Below are positions 1-6,584 of a DNA stretch of 9,381 nt, in pieces. Within the stretch, counting starts at the first letter, position 1, and each line of letters starts with the position of its first letter. The notes below the pieces were generated by a model. The model did not search any database. It was given only the letters and a program-made list of their open reading frames with translations, and was not told where the DNA came from. Origin of the DNA: JASLPR01 sp964496475 (lineage in GTDB: Bacteria; Chloroflexota; UBA11872; VXNJ01); contig CAZBZS010000067.1 of the NCBI GenBank assembly GCA_964496475.1, positions 1-9,381 of the forward strand, written 5' to 3'. The position numbers were made by a program, and so were the translations under genes.

Positions 1-148
1 ACCGAAGGCCTCGAAGCCGTCAGCCAGGCTCCGCACTAGGGTCTCGGTCACCTCATCGCGCACCAGCGTGACCTGCGCCCACCGGGACCACTTCCGCCGC
101 GAGCCGACGAACCGCACCCGCCCCTTGCAGCCGCCCGGCCGGGCGCGG
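1..148 (-). mobile_element. Fragment of a probable IS21-type (IstA-like) DDE transposase, truncated at both ends
   Basis: On the minus strand a frame is open from just after the rplA stop to the window edge. The part from about position 130 to 1 reads as a transposase core segment, including RRKWSRWAQVTLVRDE followed by TETLVRSLADGFEAFG. It resembles the stretch between the first and second catalytic Asp of IS21-family integrase-core transposases, where a K(W/Y)SRW motif, a V-x-L-V-x-D-E motif and an (F)xAFGG(V/I)P segment are typical. No start codon, N-terminal helix-turn-helix or catalytic Asp lies in the window. The frame meets a TGA inside rplA, so the N-terminal third of the transposase is missing here. 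This is either a remnant that landed directly behind rplA or an assembly join. The family call is from memory of motifs, not a search. Confidence 0.5.
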
Positions 149-862
149 CTAGCTCAACTCCCGCGCCATATTGGTCGCTTCCTGGATTTTCAATTGCAGT
201 CCGGGTCCCATGGTTGTCGCCAGGGTCACGGACTGGATGTATGTTCCCTTCGCCCCCTCAGGCCGGCCCCGCACAATCGCATCTAACGCCGTGGCCAGAT
301 TGTCACGCAACTGGGCCTTCGAAAAAGAGACTCTTCCGACCGTGAAATGAACGTTGCCGGTGCTGTCAGCCCGGTACTCAACCTGACCGGCCTTCAGCGC
401 TTCCACGACCTTGCCCACATCCGGGGATACAGTGCCGGCGCGCGCATTGGGCATCAGCCCTCGCGGTCCCAGCACCCGTCCTAGCGGGCTCACCACCCGC
501 ATCATGTCCGGCGTAGCGACGGCGGCGTCAAATTCCAACCAGCCTCCTTGGATTTTGGCGGCCAGTTCTTTCCCACCTACCTCATCCGCACCCGCGTCCC
601 GGGCCTCTACCGCCTTATCGCCGCTAGCGAATACGATCACCCTGGACGTCCGCCCGGTCCCGTGGGGAAGCGAAACCGTGCCCCGCAGTTGTTGATCCTG
701 GTGAGCCGTATCCAATCCCAATCGCAAGTGCAGCTCGACGGCGGCGTCAAATTTCGTGTTGGACGTCTCCCGCACCAATTCAAGCGCGTCGTCGGGCTCG
801 TAGGGACCCCCACCTTCCACCAGCTTCAGTGCGTCCGTGTAGCGCTTGCCTCGTTTTGCCAA
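149..862 (-). CDS. rplA: 50S ribosomal protein L1
   Basis: L1 binds 23S rRNA at the mobile L1 stalk of the 50S subunit, where it helps release deacylated tRNA from the E site. In many bacteria it also represses its own mRNA. The 237-residue product is of normal family length. It starts MAKRGKRYTDALKLV and carries the L1 signature LGRVLGPRGLMPNARAGTV at about residues 127-145 and the conserved C-terminal TTMGPG at about 216-221. A longer in-frame reading up to 955 exists, but it would overlap rplK by about 80 bp. The TTG at 862-860 restores the family N-terminus and has the motif AGAAGGA 8 bases upstream, overlapping the rplK stop. It is probably translated from the same message as rplK. The normal downstream partner rplJ is absent: the sequence changes to a transposase fragment directly after the TAG stop. 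Confidence 0.96.
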   Translation of the reverse strand: MAKRGKRYTDALKLVEGGGPYEPDDALELVRETSNTKFDAAVELHLRLGLDTAHQDQQLRGTVSLPHGTGRTSRVIVFASGDKAVEARDAGADEVGGKELAAKIQGGWLEFDAAVATPDMMRVVSPLGRVLGPRGLMPNARAGTVSPDVGKVVEALKAGQVEYRADSTGNVHFTVGRVSFSKAQLRDNLATALDAIVRGRPEGAKGTYIQSVTLATTMGPGLQLKIQEATNMARELS

Positions 863-870
863 CTGCCTGA

Positions 871-877
871 TCCTTCT
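871..877 (-). promoter_or_regulatory. Shine-Dalgarno site that fixes the TTG start of rplA
   Basis: AGAAGGA on the minus strand lies 8 bases before the TTG at 862-860 and overlaps the rplK stop codon (878-876). It supports TTG over the longer upstream frame and suggests coupled translation of rplK and rplA. Confidence 0.7.
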
Positions 878-1310
878 AGCTTTGCCGCTCTGCGATGGTG
901 ATGCCCATACTGCGGGCCGTTCCCGCCACGACCCGTTTCGCCGCTTCGAGATCATTCGCGTTCAGGTCAGGCATCTTAATTTCCGCGACTTCGGCGAGCT
1001 GGCTTTCCTGTATTTCACCAACAATCTCTTCGCGTGGCGACGGGCTGCCAAGCTCTACGCCCGCTGCTTTTCTCAACAGGTCGCTAGTCGGTGGCGTCTT
1101 CGTAATAAAGCTGTAAGAACGGTCCGCGTAAACCGTGACCTCACACGGAATAATTGAGCCCGCCTGGCCCTTCGTGCGCTCGTTGTATTCCTTCACGAAC
1201 TGCACGCTGTTCACCCCGTGTTGACCCAGGCTGGGGCCTACCGGCGGCGCCACCGTGGCGACCCCGGCCTCCAACTGCATTTTGACGACAGCCATTACCT
1301 TCTTTGCCAA
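876..1310 (-). CDS. rplK: 50S ribosomal protein L11
   Basis: L11 binds the GTPase-associated centre of 23S rRNA and is needed for factor-dependent GTP hydrolysis and RelA signalling. The 144-residue product is full length. The N-terminal domain carries the proline-rich APPVGPSLGQHGVN at residues 21-34. The C-terminal RNA-binding domain has KTPPTSDLLRKAAG at 71-84 and ends with the conserved LNANDLEAAKRVVAGTARSMGI at about 116-137. The start is TTG, giving MAKKVMAVVKMQLEAG, which matches the family N-terminus. The first ATG would remove five residues that the family normally keeps and would leave the upstream purine tract too close. Only a weak AGG lies upstream of the TTG, so the start rests on homology. 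It follows nusG after 50 bp and precedes rplA by 13 bp, consistent with one operon. Confidence 0.96.
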   Translation of the reverse strand: MAKKVMAVVKMQLEAGVATVAPPVGPSLGQHGVNSVQFVKEYNERTKGQAGSIIPCEVTVYADRSYSFITKTPPTSDLLRKAAGVELGSPSPREEIVGEIQESQLAEVAEIKMPDLNANDLEAAKRVVAGTARSMGITIAERQS

Positions 1311-1360
1311 AGAGGTGTGTCCTAAGTTCTAGTCGTAATGAATCGTGCCTTGGCGCAGGC

Positions 1361-1900
1361 TCAGCGGCGGACTCTTTCAACCTGGAGGAAATCGAGTTCG
1401 ACCGGGGTATCGCGGCCGAAGAACGAAACCATAACACGTATCCGGCCACGCTCCTGATTCACCTCGTCAATCGTGCCCAAAAACTCCGAGAACGGCCCAT
1501 CAATGATCTTGACCGTCTCGCCGACCGTCAGGCTGAGCTGAACCCGCTTCACCTCGCCCTTCATCTGTCGGAAAATCGCGCTCACCTCTGATTCCGGCAG
1601 CGGTGTCGGACGGTTTCCGGCGCCGACGAAATTGACAACCCCGGGCGTATTTCGCACCACATACCAAGCGTCATCGTTCATCTCCATCCGGACCAGCACG
1701 TACCCCTGGAACATCTTCTTTTCCACCCGGCGCCGCTCGCCGTGTTTGACTTCCTCCACCACTTCGGTCGGCACCACAACCTCAAAAATTTCCTCCTCAG
1801 CCTCCATCGAGGCGATCCGGTGCAGCAGGTTTTCCTTCACCTTGTTCTCATACCCGGAGTAGGTATTTATCACGAACCATTGCCCAGTCACAGTTGTCAT
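1361..1900 (-). CDS. nusG: Transcription termination/antitermination protein NusG
   Basis: NusG binds RNA polymerase, modulates pausing and Rho termination, and links transcription to translation. The 179-residue product matches the usual bacterial length of about 180. An NGN domain covers about residues 6-115, with WFVINTYSGYENKVKENL at 8-25 and the conserved MFQGYVLVRMEM at 63-74 and VRNTPGVVNFVG at 82-93. A C-terminal KOW domain spans about 126-177, with VKIIDGPFSEFLGTIDEVN at 130-148. I chose the ATG at 1900-1898, seven bases after the secE stop, over an upstream in-frame ATG at 1927 that would overlap secE and add nine unconserved residues. The AGGTAGGCGG segment at the end of secE can act as its ribosome binding site. 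It sits in the classic secE-nusG-rplK-rplA order. Confidence 0.97.
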   Translation of the reverse strand: MTTVTGQWFVINTYSGYENKVKENLLHRIASMEAEEEIFEVVVPTEVVEEVKHGERRRVEKKMFQGYVLVRMEMNDDAWYVVRNTPGVVNFVGAGNRPTPLPESEVSAIFRQMKGEVKRVQLSLTVGETVKIIDGPFSEFLGTIDEVNQERGRIRVMVSFFGRDTPVELDFLQVERVRR

Positions 1901-1907
1901 AATCCGC

Positions 1908-2135
1908 CTACCTGAAAACCACAGCACTGAGTTCCGTCAGCCCATAATCGAATATCCCCAGGAATGCCGCCAGCGCCACGCATACCCCTATCACGATAAT
2001 CGTCAGCCGAATCGTTTCCTGCCTCGTCGGCCACGTTGATCGTCGCAGCTCCGCCAGCGTATCCCTCGCGAATCGCCACGGCCCGAACGAACGTCCGCCC
2101 CGCGCTCGGGTTGCCCGGGCGCTCCTCTTGGCCAT
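1908..2135 (-). CDS. secE: Preprotein translocase subunit SecE
   Basis: SecE is the small essential subunit that clamps the SecY channel in the inner membrane. This 75-residue form is the short, single-span type common outside Proteobacteria. A basic, Arg-rich N-terminus (about residues 3-32) leads into the conserved amphipathic motif TWPTRQETIRLT at 34-45, then one hydrophobic span at about 44-63. The ATG has AAAGGAA 5 bases upstream. rpmG lies 43 bp upstream and nusG 7 bp downstream, the standard arrangement in many bacteria, so identity rests on both the motif and the position. Confidence 0.95.
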   Translation of the reverse strand: MAKRSARATRARGGRSFGPWRFARDTLAELRRSTWPTRQETIRLTIIVIGVCVALAAFLGIFDYGLTELSAVVFR

Positions 2136-2178
2136 CTAGATTCCTTTGGTCCTTCAAATTGCCGATCAGTCGCCGAAC

Positions 2179-2343
2179 CTATCGCTTTTCCCGATGGTCC
2201 GTGTGGCGCCGGCAGGTATTGCAGTATTTGCGAATCTCCAGCCGCCCAGTCGTGGTGCGCCGGTTCTTGGAGGTCGCGTAATTAACCGAATCACACACCT
2301 CGCACGCCAGCTGCATCACCACCCGGTCTTCGCGCTTGGGCAC
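2179..2343 (-). CDS. rpmG: 50S ribosomal protein L33
   Basis: A 54-codon minus-strand gene encodes L33, a small protein near the E site of the 50S subunit. It reads MPKREDRVVMQLACEVCDSV at residues 1-20. It continues with YATSKNRRTTTGRLEIRKYC at 22-41, with TSKNRR typical of L33. Two Cys pairs, CEVC (14-17) and CNTC (41-44), form the zinc ribbon of the Zn-binding L33 type. The start is GTG at 2343-2341 and has AGAGGGA 8 bases upstream; no ATG lies near the expected N-terminus. It is the first gene of the rpmG-secE-nusG-rplK-rplA run. No tRNA-Trp gene, often found beside rpmG/secE, was seen on either side. Confidence 0.95.
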   Translation of the reverse strand: MPKREDRVVMQLACEVCDSVNYATSKNRRTTTGRLEIRKYCNTCRRHTDHREKR

Positions 2344-2360
2344 GGCCTAAATCCCTCTTC

Positions 2361-2388
2361 CAGCAAAACAAAGCGGCCCGCAGGCCGC
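2361..2388 (-). terminator. GC hairpin plus T-rich tail in the rpmG leader (terminator- or attenuator-like)
   Basis: On the minus strand a perfect 6-bp stem, GCGGCC / GGCCGC, with a 4-base loop (2373-2388) is followed by TTTGTTTTG, the layout of an intrinsic terminator. No gene was found upstream on this strand, so it does not obviously end anything in the window. It lies between the candidate promoter and rpmG. It could be an attenuator, a 5'-end stabilising stem, or a relic terminator of a gene no longer present. Confidence 0.45.
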
Positions 2389-2394
2389 ACAAGT

Positions 2395-2403
2395 ATTATG
2401 CCA
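2395..2403 (-). promoter_or_regulatory. Candidate extended -10 promoter for the rpmG-secE-nusG-rplK-rplA cluster
   Basis: The minus strand reads TGGCATAAT, an extended -10 element (TGn plus a hexamer one base off TATAAT). No convincing -35 box lies 16-18 bases upstream, as expected for extended -10 promoters. A transcript would begin near 2388, at the first base of the GC hairpin, with a leader of about 45 bases before rpmG. Confidence 0.4.
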
Positions 2404-2694
2404 TACACTCAGCTTTCTGCCGCGCAATATGAACCCCGCCGGCATCGAGTGATCATGGTTCCTTACCCCGAGTTCGCACGGCCTCACCTTCGCCTAAGGG
2501 ATCGAGAAGAACCGCACCGAAGCATCCGTCGGATTCAGTTTCCTACCCCGGCTGGAAATTCCGCGAAGCCTATTCGGCCCGGCCATGCGCCGCCAAATTT
2601 CGCGGTACTGAGCGACCGCCGCGCAATGTCGCGGCCTCGCCATCTGAACCCCCGCGGGCTACCATCGCACTTCTGACGCGAAAGGAGCGGCTGC
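2404..2694. other. Divergent intergenic spacer between rpmG and the Gfo/Idh gene
   Basis: About 290 bp without a supportable gene. Several frames stay open, but none shows a recognisable protein, a good start with a ribosome site, or conserved motifs. No tRNA-like T-loop or CCA end was found. It probably contains the plus-strand promoter of the Gfo/Idh gene, but I could not pick a convincing -35/-10 pair. The only ordered elements I see are the inverted repeat at 2618-2635 and a looser 7-bp pair, CCGCGAA (2561-2567) and TTCGCGG (2599-2605). Confidence 0.6.
2618..2635. repeat. Perfect 6+6 bp inverted repeat upstream of the Gfo/Idh gene
   Basis: GCCGCG and CGCGGC flank the 6-base spacer CAATGT, 60 bp before the TTG start. 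Its size fits a dimeric repressor operator, and sugar-type dehydrogenase genes are often locally controlled. In DNA this GC-rich a 6-bp arm can arise by chance, and no regulator gene is adjacent. Confidence 0.3.
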
Positions 2695-3945
2695 TTGCCA
2701 CTTCGCATCGGCATCATCGGCTGTGGACGCATTCTCAACGCGCACCTGCGCGGCTTGAAACTCCTCAAAGATCGCTGGCTCGCAGACTTCACCATCACCG
2801 CCCTTTGCTCACGCAACGTCCAGGATGCCCTCATGTTCCGATCACCCGACGACGGCATCCCGCCACGGCCGCCGGTCACCGACGCACCCAACGACGGCCT
2901 GTCTGCCACTCACCATTACGTCTCGGATATCCAGAAGGAAGAGCCTCGCGTATTCGACAACTTTCGGCAGGTAGCCGTCGACGATGAGGTCGACGCCGTG
3001 ATCGTGCTCACGGCGCTGGAATCGCACCACGAAATCGGCTTCGCTTTCCTGGCTGCTGGCAAACATGTCTTGTTGGAGAAACCACTGGCGATCACGGTCG
3101 CGGCCGGTCGCAAGCTGGTCGAGGCCGCCGACCGCACCGGAGCCGTGCTGGCCACCGCCGAGGTCGCCCGTTTCCTCCCGGAGTGCCGTGCCCGTCACTG
3201 GGCCATCGGCAGCGGACGGATCGGCGATTGCCGCATGCTCGTCTCCGGCATGATGGGCCACCCCGACTGGTCCCCCGATCGCATCGTTGGCGACACGCCA
3301 TGGCGTCACCAGAGGTTGCGCGGCGGCGGCGGGCCTTCTGTAGATCTCGGAGTTCACCGCCTGAACCAGATTGAGTACGAATGCGGCCCGATCGCCGCCA
3401 TCTCGGCCATGGCGACGAATACAGAGCCTATTCGGCGATATCGTCCCGACGCGCCGTTCGTTGGCGAGATCCAGGCCGATGCTGAGGACACGGTGTTCGC
3501 CACCCTGCGATTCACCTCCGGCGCCATCGGCAGCCTGCTTCTCAGCTGGGGCGGTCGTGGCCGGCTGATCGACGTACCCGCCTTCGCCATCTTCGGCAGT
3601 GAAGGCTCGATTCACGGAAGCCGGTTAACAACCGCCGATGGCAAAGACTCCGACGTAGTCGCCGCAATGCGAAAATCCGCCGACTCCACCGCTCTCCATA
3701 CCTGGTTTCCGGAAGACATATCGGATGTCTTCGCCCTTGAGGCGCTCGACTGGCTTGCCGCCATCGACGCCCGTCAGACCGGCCGCCGTCCCGAGGTCGA
3801 CGGTCACGCCGGCCTGCGCGATCTGGCGGCAGCTTTAACCATTCTCGAATCCGACATCGCCCGTCGTGAGGTAGCCATCGAAGAGGTACTTGCCGGAGCG
3901 ATCGATGCTTACCAGCGACCGATCAACGAGGCCCTGGGCATCTAA
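2695..3945 (+). CDS. Gfo/Idh/MocA-family NAD(P)-dependent oxidoreductase
   Basis: This family oxidises or reduces a hydroxyl/carbonyl on sugars, inositols and related polyols in the cytoplasm using NAD(P). The 416-residue product starts with a Rossmann nucleotide-binding site, RIGIIGCGRI at residues 4-13. It has VDAVIVLTALESHHEIGFAF at about 99-118 and the catalytic-lysine motif LLEKPLAIT at 126-134. A C-terminal alpha/beta domain includes VDLGVHRLN at 216-224, where the usual GxHxxD has Asn instead of Asp. A segment of about 35 residues rich in Pro and Asp (45-80) sits between the second and third Rossmann strands and is longer than in typical members. The start is TTG, supported by AAAGGAG 7 bases upstream (2681-2687). 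The substrate cannot be read from sequence. An inositol or sugar is plausible given iolB 4.7 kb downstream, but they are not in one operon. The gene converges on the amidohydrolase gene with only 20 bp between stops and no clear terminator. Confidence 0.9.
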   Translation: MPLRIGIIGCGRILNAHLRGLKLLKDRWLADFTITALCSRNVQDALMFRSPDDGIPPRPPVTDAPNDGLSATHHYVSDIQKEEPRVFDNFRQVAVDDEVDAVIVLTALESHHEIGFAFLAAGKHVLLEKPLAITVAAGRKLVEAADRTGAVLATAEVARFLPECRARHWAIGSGRIGDCRMLVSGMMGHPDWSPDRIVGDTPWRHQRLRGGGGPSVDLGVHRLNQIEYECGPIAAISAMATNTEPIRRYRPDAPFVGEIQADAEDTVFATLRFTSGAIGSLLLSWGGRGRLIDVPAFAIFGSEGSIHGSRLTTADGKDSDVVAAMRKSADSTALHTWFPEDISDVFALEALDWLAAIDARQTGRRPEVDGHAGLRDLAAALTILESDIARREVAIEEVLAGAIDAYQRPINEALGI

Positions 3946-3965
3946 CGTCCTGGCAGGCCGAAACT

Positions 3966-5150
3966 CTACGGGCGCACTATCACCTTACCGCCCTGCATTA
4001 CGAACTCGACCTGCTGCAGGATTTCCAGATTCTTCAAAGGATTGTCCCGCACCGCCACCACATCAGCGCACTTGCCGGTTTCCAGGGTCCCGATATCCTC
4101 CTCCAAGCCCATAGCCTCGGCCGCCGTTTTCATCCCCGCCACCAGCGCGTCCCGCGGTTCCATTACCTCGCCCATCAATTTGAACTCAATGGCGTTGCCG
4201 TGGCCGTGAACCGCATCCTCCTCCATGCCGGTCGAGTCGGTCCCCAGCGCCAGTCTGGCTCCAGCCTCGTGCGCCCGTTTCAGCGACTCCAACTGCACCT
4301 TGTAAATCCCTTTGCCCCACTCCGTTTCATCGTTATGCCGAAGTCTCAACGTCGGTACCAGGAACACCCCACGCTCAACAATTAAATTCAGGGTTTCCGG
4401 GGTGATGTTGTAGCCGTGCTCCACCGTGTCCACGCCACCCAGGACAGACCGGCGCACCGCCTCGTCACCCATCGCGTGCACGGCCGCCCGCACACCCCAG
4501 GCATGCGCGATTTCCGTCATCGCTCGGACCTCCTCTACGGAATACGTGGGGATTTCGCCCCAGGCGCTATCCACGCCGGCAGAAGCGCCTATCTTCAATA
4601 AGGAAGACCCCTCCAACAGTGACTGCTGCACGGCCTGAATGCAGGCGTCGATGCCATCCGCCGGACGCACCCATCGCCACGATCGATCAATCGCGAACCA
4701 GGGCCCCCGGGTACCCGCCACTGCCATCCCGGCGGCGATCATCCGTGGACCCGGCACGATGCCCTCGTCGATCGCTTTCTTCAGAGACACACCCGTTTGA
4801 GAACCCATTCCCCTCACTGCGGTGAACCCGGCGTCCAGCAGCGATTTAGCCTCTCCGGCGGTTCGCAACGCCCGGTACTCAATCGGGCCGGTAGCCCAGG
4901 GCATTCGGTCCCCCGGGCTGCGGCCCCACAGATGGACGTGAGCATCGATCAAGCCCGGCAAGAGCGTGCAGGGTCTCAGGTCGATCGTCTCGTCGGCCGT
5001 CTCCGCTCCCACATCCACCGCCTCCCCTGCCGCCTCGATTCGGTCGCCGTTGACGATCACCGCCGCATCCTTCACCAGGTCCGCACCCGTGCCGTCAAAC
5101 AGACTTCCGCCCAAGATTGCGATCCGGTGTCCCATCTCGGTCACCGCCAT
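3966..5150 (-). CDS. Metal-dependent amidohydrolase (imidazolonepropionase/prolidase-like)
   Basis: A 394-residue TIM-barrel hydrolase, probably cytoplasmic since no signal peptide is visible. Binuclear metal ligands of the superfamily are all visible: H71 and H73 in LIDAHVHLWG, the likely carboxylated lysine K186 in LLKIGAS, H225 in AVHAMGD, H245 in VEHGYNI and D305 in LGTDSTG. The small N-terminal sandwich segment (about 8-65) and the C-terminal return, GTLETGKCADVVAV at 354-367, are also typical. The layout matches the imidazolonepropionase-like and Xaa-Pro dipeptidase-like members, which hydrolyse cyclic amides, N-acyl amino acids or dipeptides; the true substrate is unknown. The ATG at 5150 has GGAGG 6 bases upstream (5157-5161), favouring it over the ATG five codons later. 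It is divergent from the oxidoreductase gene, with 207 bp between starts, and may be a single-gene transcript. Confidence 0.9.
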   Translation of the reverse strand: MAVTEMGHRIAILGGSLFDGTGADLVKDAAVIVNGDRIEAAGEAVDVGAETADETIDLRPCTLLPGLIDAHVHLWGRSPGDRMPWATGPIEYRALRTAGEAKSLLDAGFTAVRGMGSQTGVSLKKAIDEGIVPGPRMIAAGMAVAGTRGPWFAIDRSWRWVRPADGIDACIQAVQQSLLEGSSLLKIGASAGVDSAWGEIPTYSVEEVRAMTEIAHAWGVRAAVHAMGDEAVRRSVLGGVDTVEHGYNITPETLNLIVERGVFLVPTLRLRHNDETEWGKGIYKVQLESLKRAHEAGARLALGTDSTGMEEDAVHGHGNAIEFKLMGEVMEPRDALVAGMKTAAEAMGLEEDIGTLETGKCADVVAVRDNPLKNLEILQQVEFVMQGGKVIVRP

Positions 5151-5219
5151 CCTTCGCCTCCATTCGCCGCGCGGGCTCGATCCTCGCCGTTCACGCCCCG
5201 ACCCGGCGCTGGGACCACT

Positions 5220-5246
5220 CTATTAACGAGTCAACCATCCGGTCAA
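5220..5246 (-). promoter_or_regulatory. Weak candidate promoter for the amidohydrolase gene
   Basis: The minus strand has TTGACC (5246-5241) and TAATAG (5225-5220) separated by 15 bp, about 70 bp before the ATG. The hexamers are good but the spacing is short. The plus-strand promoter for the oxidoreductase must also lie in this 207-bp divergent spacer; TACGAT at 5297-5302 is the only -10-like candidate I noted, with no good -35. Confidence 0.25.
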
Positions 5247-5357
5247 ACCAGTCCCCGGGTTGCTATCGACCGCTGGCCTTCGTCCGTCTCGGAGCATACG
5301 ATTCATGCCCACCCAACCGGCAGTCACCGCCGGCCCCTTACCTCCGGAGGACAAGTC

Positions 5358-6377
5358 ATGGCCGACTCCAACACGCGCGTAGTGCTTGCCAGCCGACCTT
5401 CCGGCGAGCCCACCGAGGACGATTTCCGAATCGAGACGGTGCCCATGCCCGGGGCAGGGAGCGGTCAGGTATTGATACGCACGATTTATCTTTCTCTCGA
5501 TCCCTACATGCGAGGCCGCATGCAGGCCGGGCCATCGTATGCGGCGGCGCTGGAAGTAGGCGATGTGATGACCGGCGGCGTAGTCGGTGAGGTCGTGACT
5601 TCTGATACTCCCGACTTTTCGGTCGGAGATATCGTTAATACCCATCTCGGCTGGCAGGCTTACGGAGCCACCGATCCCGGCGAGTTGCGCCGGGTCGATC
5701 CAGAACTGGCGCCCATTTCCACGGCCCTGGGAGTTCTAGGTATGCCCGGCACAACCGCCTACTTTGGCCTGCTAGAAATCGGCCAACCACGTGCCAGCGA
5801 GACAGTCGTCGTGTCCGCCGCTTCCGGAGCGGTGGGAGCGCTCGTTGGCCAGATCGCGAAGATCAAGGGCTGCCGCGCGGTCGGCATCGCCGGCTCCGAG
5901 GCCAAGTGCGCCTACGTCGTGGATGACCTCGGCTTCGACGCCGCGATTAATTACAAGAACCAGAACGTCGACGACGAGATTGCTAAGACCTGTCCGGACG
6001 GGATCGACGTGTATTTCGATAACGTCGGCGGGCCCATTGTCGACGCGGTACTCAATCACATCAACGTCGGCGCCCGCATATCGGTGTGCGGAGCGATCTC
6101 GGAGTACAACAACATCGAACCTGAACTGGGTCCCCGCGCCGGTCGAACTCTGCTGACCAAGCAGGCACGCATGGAGGGCTTCCTGATGTTTCAGTTCGCC
6201 GAGCGACACGAAGCCGGTCGGCGCCAGATGGCCGAGTGGATCGGCGAAGGCCGCATCAAATACAAGCAAGATTTCATCGACGGTCTGGAGAACGCACCGC
6301 GCGCGTTTATCGGTCTGTTTCGCGGCGAGAATTTCGGCAAGCTGATCATGCGCGTCGGAAACGATCCCACCGCCTAG
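5358..6377 (+). CDS. NADP-dependent oxidoreductase, medium-chain (prostaglandin/2-alkenal reductase-like, CurA group)
   Basis: A 339-residue, zinc-free medium-chain reductase of the leukotriene B4 12-hydroxydehydrogenase / CurA type, which reduces the C=C bond of alpha,beta-unsaturated ketones and aldehydes with NADPH. The subgroup's IYLSLDPYMRGRM lies at residues 43-55, the catalytic-domain GMPGTTAYFGL at 128-138, and the nucleotide-binding AASGAVGALVGQIAK at 154-168. A DGIDVYFDNVGG segment is at 214-225, and FRGENFGKLIMRV near the C-terminus (321-333) is also typical. Length is normal. The ATG at 5358 has GGAGG 7 bases upstream (5346-5350); a much longer upstream frame is open but runs antisense through the amidohydrolase gene and has no conserved content. 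The exact substrate is unknown, and a role in detoxifying reactive enals is an inference. Confidence 0.93.
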   Translation: MADSNTRVVLASRPSGEPTEDDFRIETVPMPGAGSGQVLIRTIYLSLDPYMRGRMQAGPSYAAALEVGDVMTGGVVGEVVTSDTPDFSVGDIVNTHLGWQAYGATDPGELRRVDPELAPISTALGVLGMPGTTAYFGLLEIGQPRASETVVVSAASGAVGALVGQIAKIKGCRAVGIAGSEAKCAYVVDDLGFDAAINYKNQNVDDEIAKTCPDGIDVYFDNVGGPIVDAVLNHINVGARISVCGAISEYNNIEPELGPRAGRTLLTKQARMEGFLMFQFAERHEAGRRQMAEWIGEGRIKYKQDFIDGLENAPRAFIGLFRGENFGKLIMRVGNDPTA

Positions 6378-6383
6378 CTCGCC

Positions 6384-6402
6384 CCCCACTGGACCTGGGG
6401 GA
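6384..6402 (+). terminator. Hairpin just after the oxidoreductase stop, no T-tract
   Basis: CCCCCA and TGGGGG form a perfect 6-bp stem with a 7-base loop, starting 7 bp after the TAG. No T-run follows (the next bases are ATCGCG), so it is not a classic intrinsic terminator. It may stabilise the 3' end or be chance. The rest of the 207-bp gap to the next gene shows no clear promoter. Confidence 0.3.
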
Positions 6403-6571
6403 TCGCGTCCATTTCTACAGGCTTGCTGCACCGGCCCGGCCGCTCGACTATCCTTGGATTAACCGGGTAACTGCCCCTCGTCGGAACGGCTCGTCCGGCG
6501 CCGATCGCCCCATTTCGACCGGTCAGCACACCGTCGGCGGACCCGACAAGCCAGAACTCCAAATAGGTCTT

Positions 6572-6577
6572 GAGGAG
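6572..6577 (+). promoter_or_regulatory. Shine-Dalgarno site that fixes the ATG of the transaldolase-like gene
   Basis: GAGGAG lies 7 bases before the ATG at 6585. An in-frame TTG at 6570 overlaps this site and has no ribosome site of its own, so the ATG is the likely start. Confidence 0.7.
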
Positions 6578-6584
6578 ACTCCCC

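Noticed and set aside
863..955. Longer rplA reading starting at 955
   Set aside because: It would overlap rplK by about 80 bp and add 31 residues not found in L1; the TTG at 862 with a Shine-Dalgarno site gives the normal N-terminus.
2561..2605. 7-bp inverted pair CCGCGAA / TTCGCGG separated by 31 bp
   Set aside because: The arms are short and far apart and expected by chance in GC-rich DNA; no link to a gene start.
2146..2676. Plus-strand open frame of 176 codons across rpmG and its leader
   Set aside because: It is antisense to rpmG, has no recognisable motif and no ribosome site, and is explained by GC-rich composition.
2344..2694. Possible tRNA-Trp or other small RNA gene near rpmG, as seen in many genomes
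   Set aside because: No acceptor stem, T-loop (GGTTCGA-type) or anticodon arm was found on either strand.
2842..3615. Minus-strand open frame of 257 codons inside the Gfo/Idh gene
   Set aside because: It is a mirror frame of a clear family gene; the composition looks random and no motif was seen.
4797..5357. Long in-frame upstream extension of the oxidoreductase, open back to about 4797
   Set aside because: It runs antisense through the amidohydrolase gene, shows no conserved residues, and the ATG at 5358 has a strong Shine-Dalgarno site and the family's normal N-terminus.
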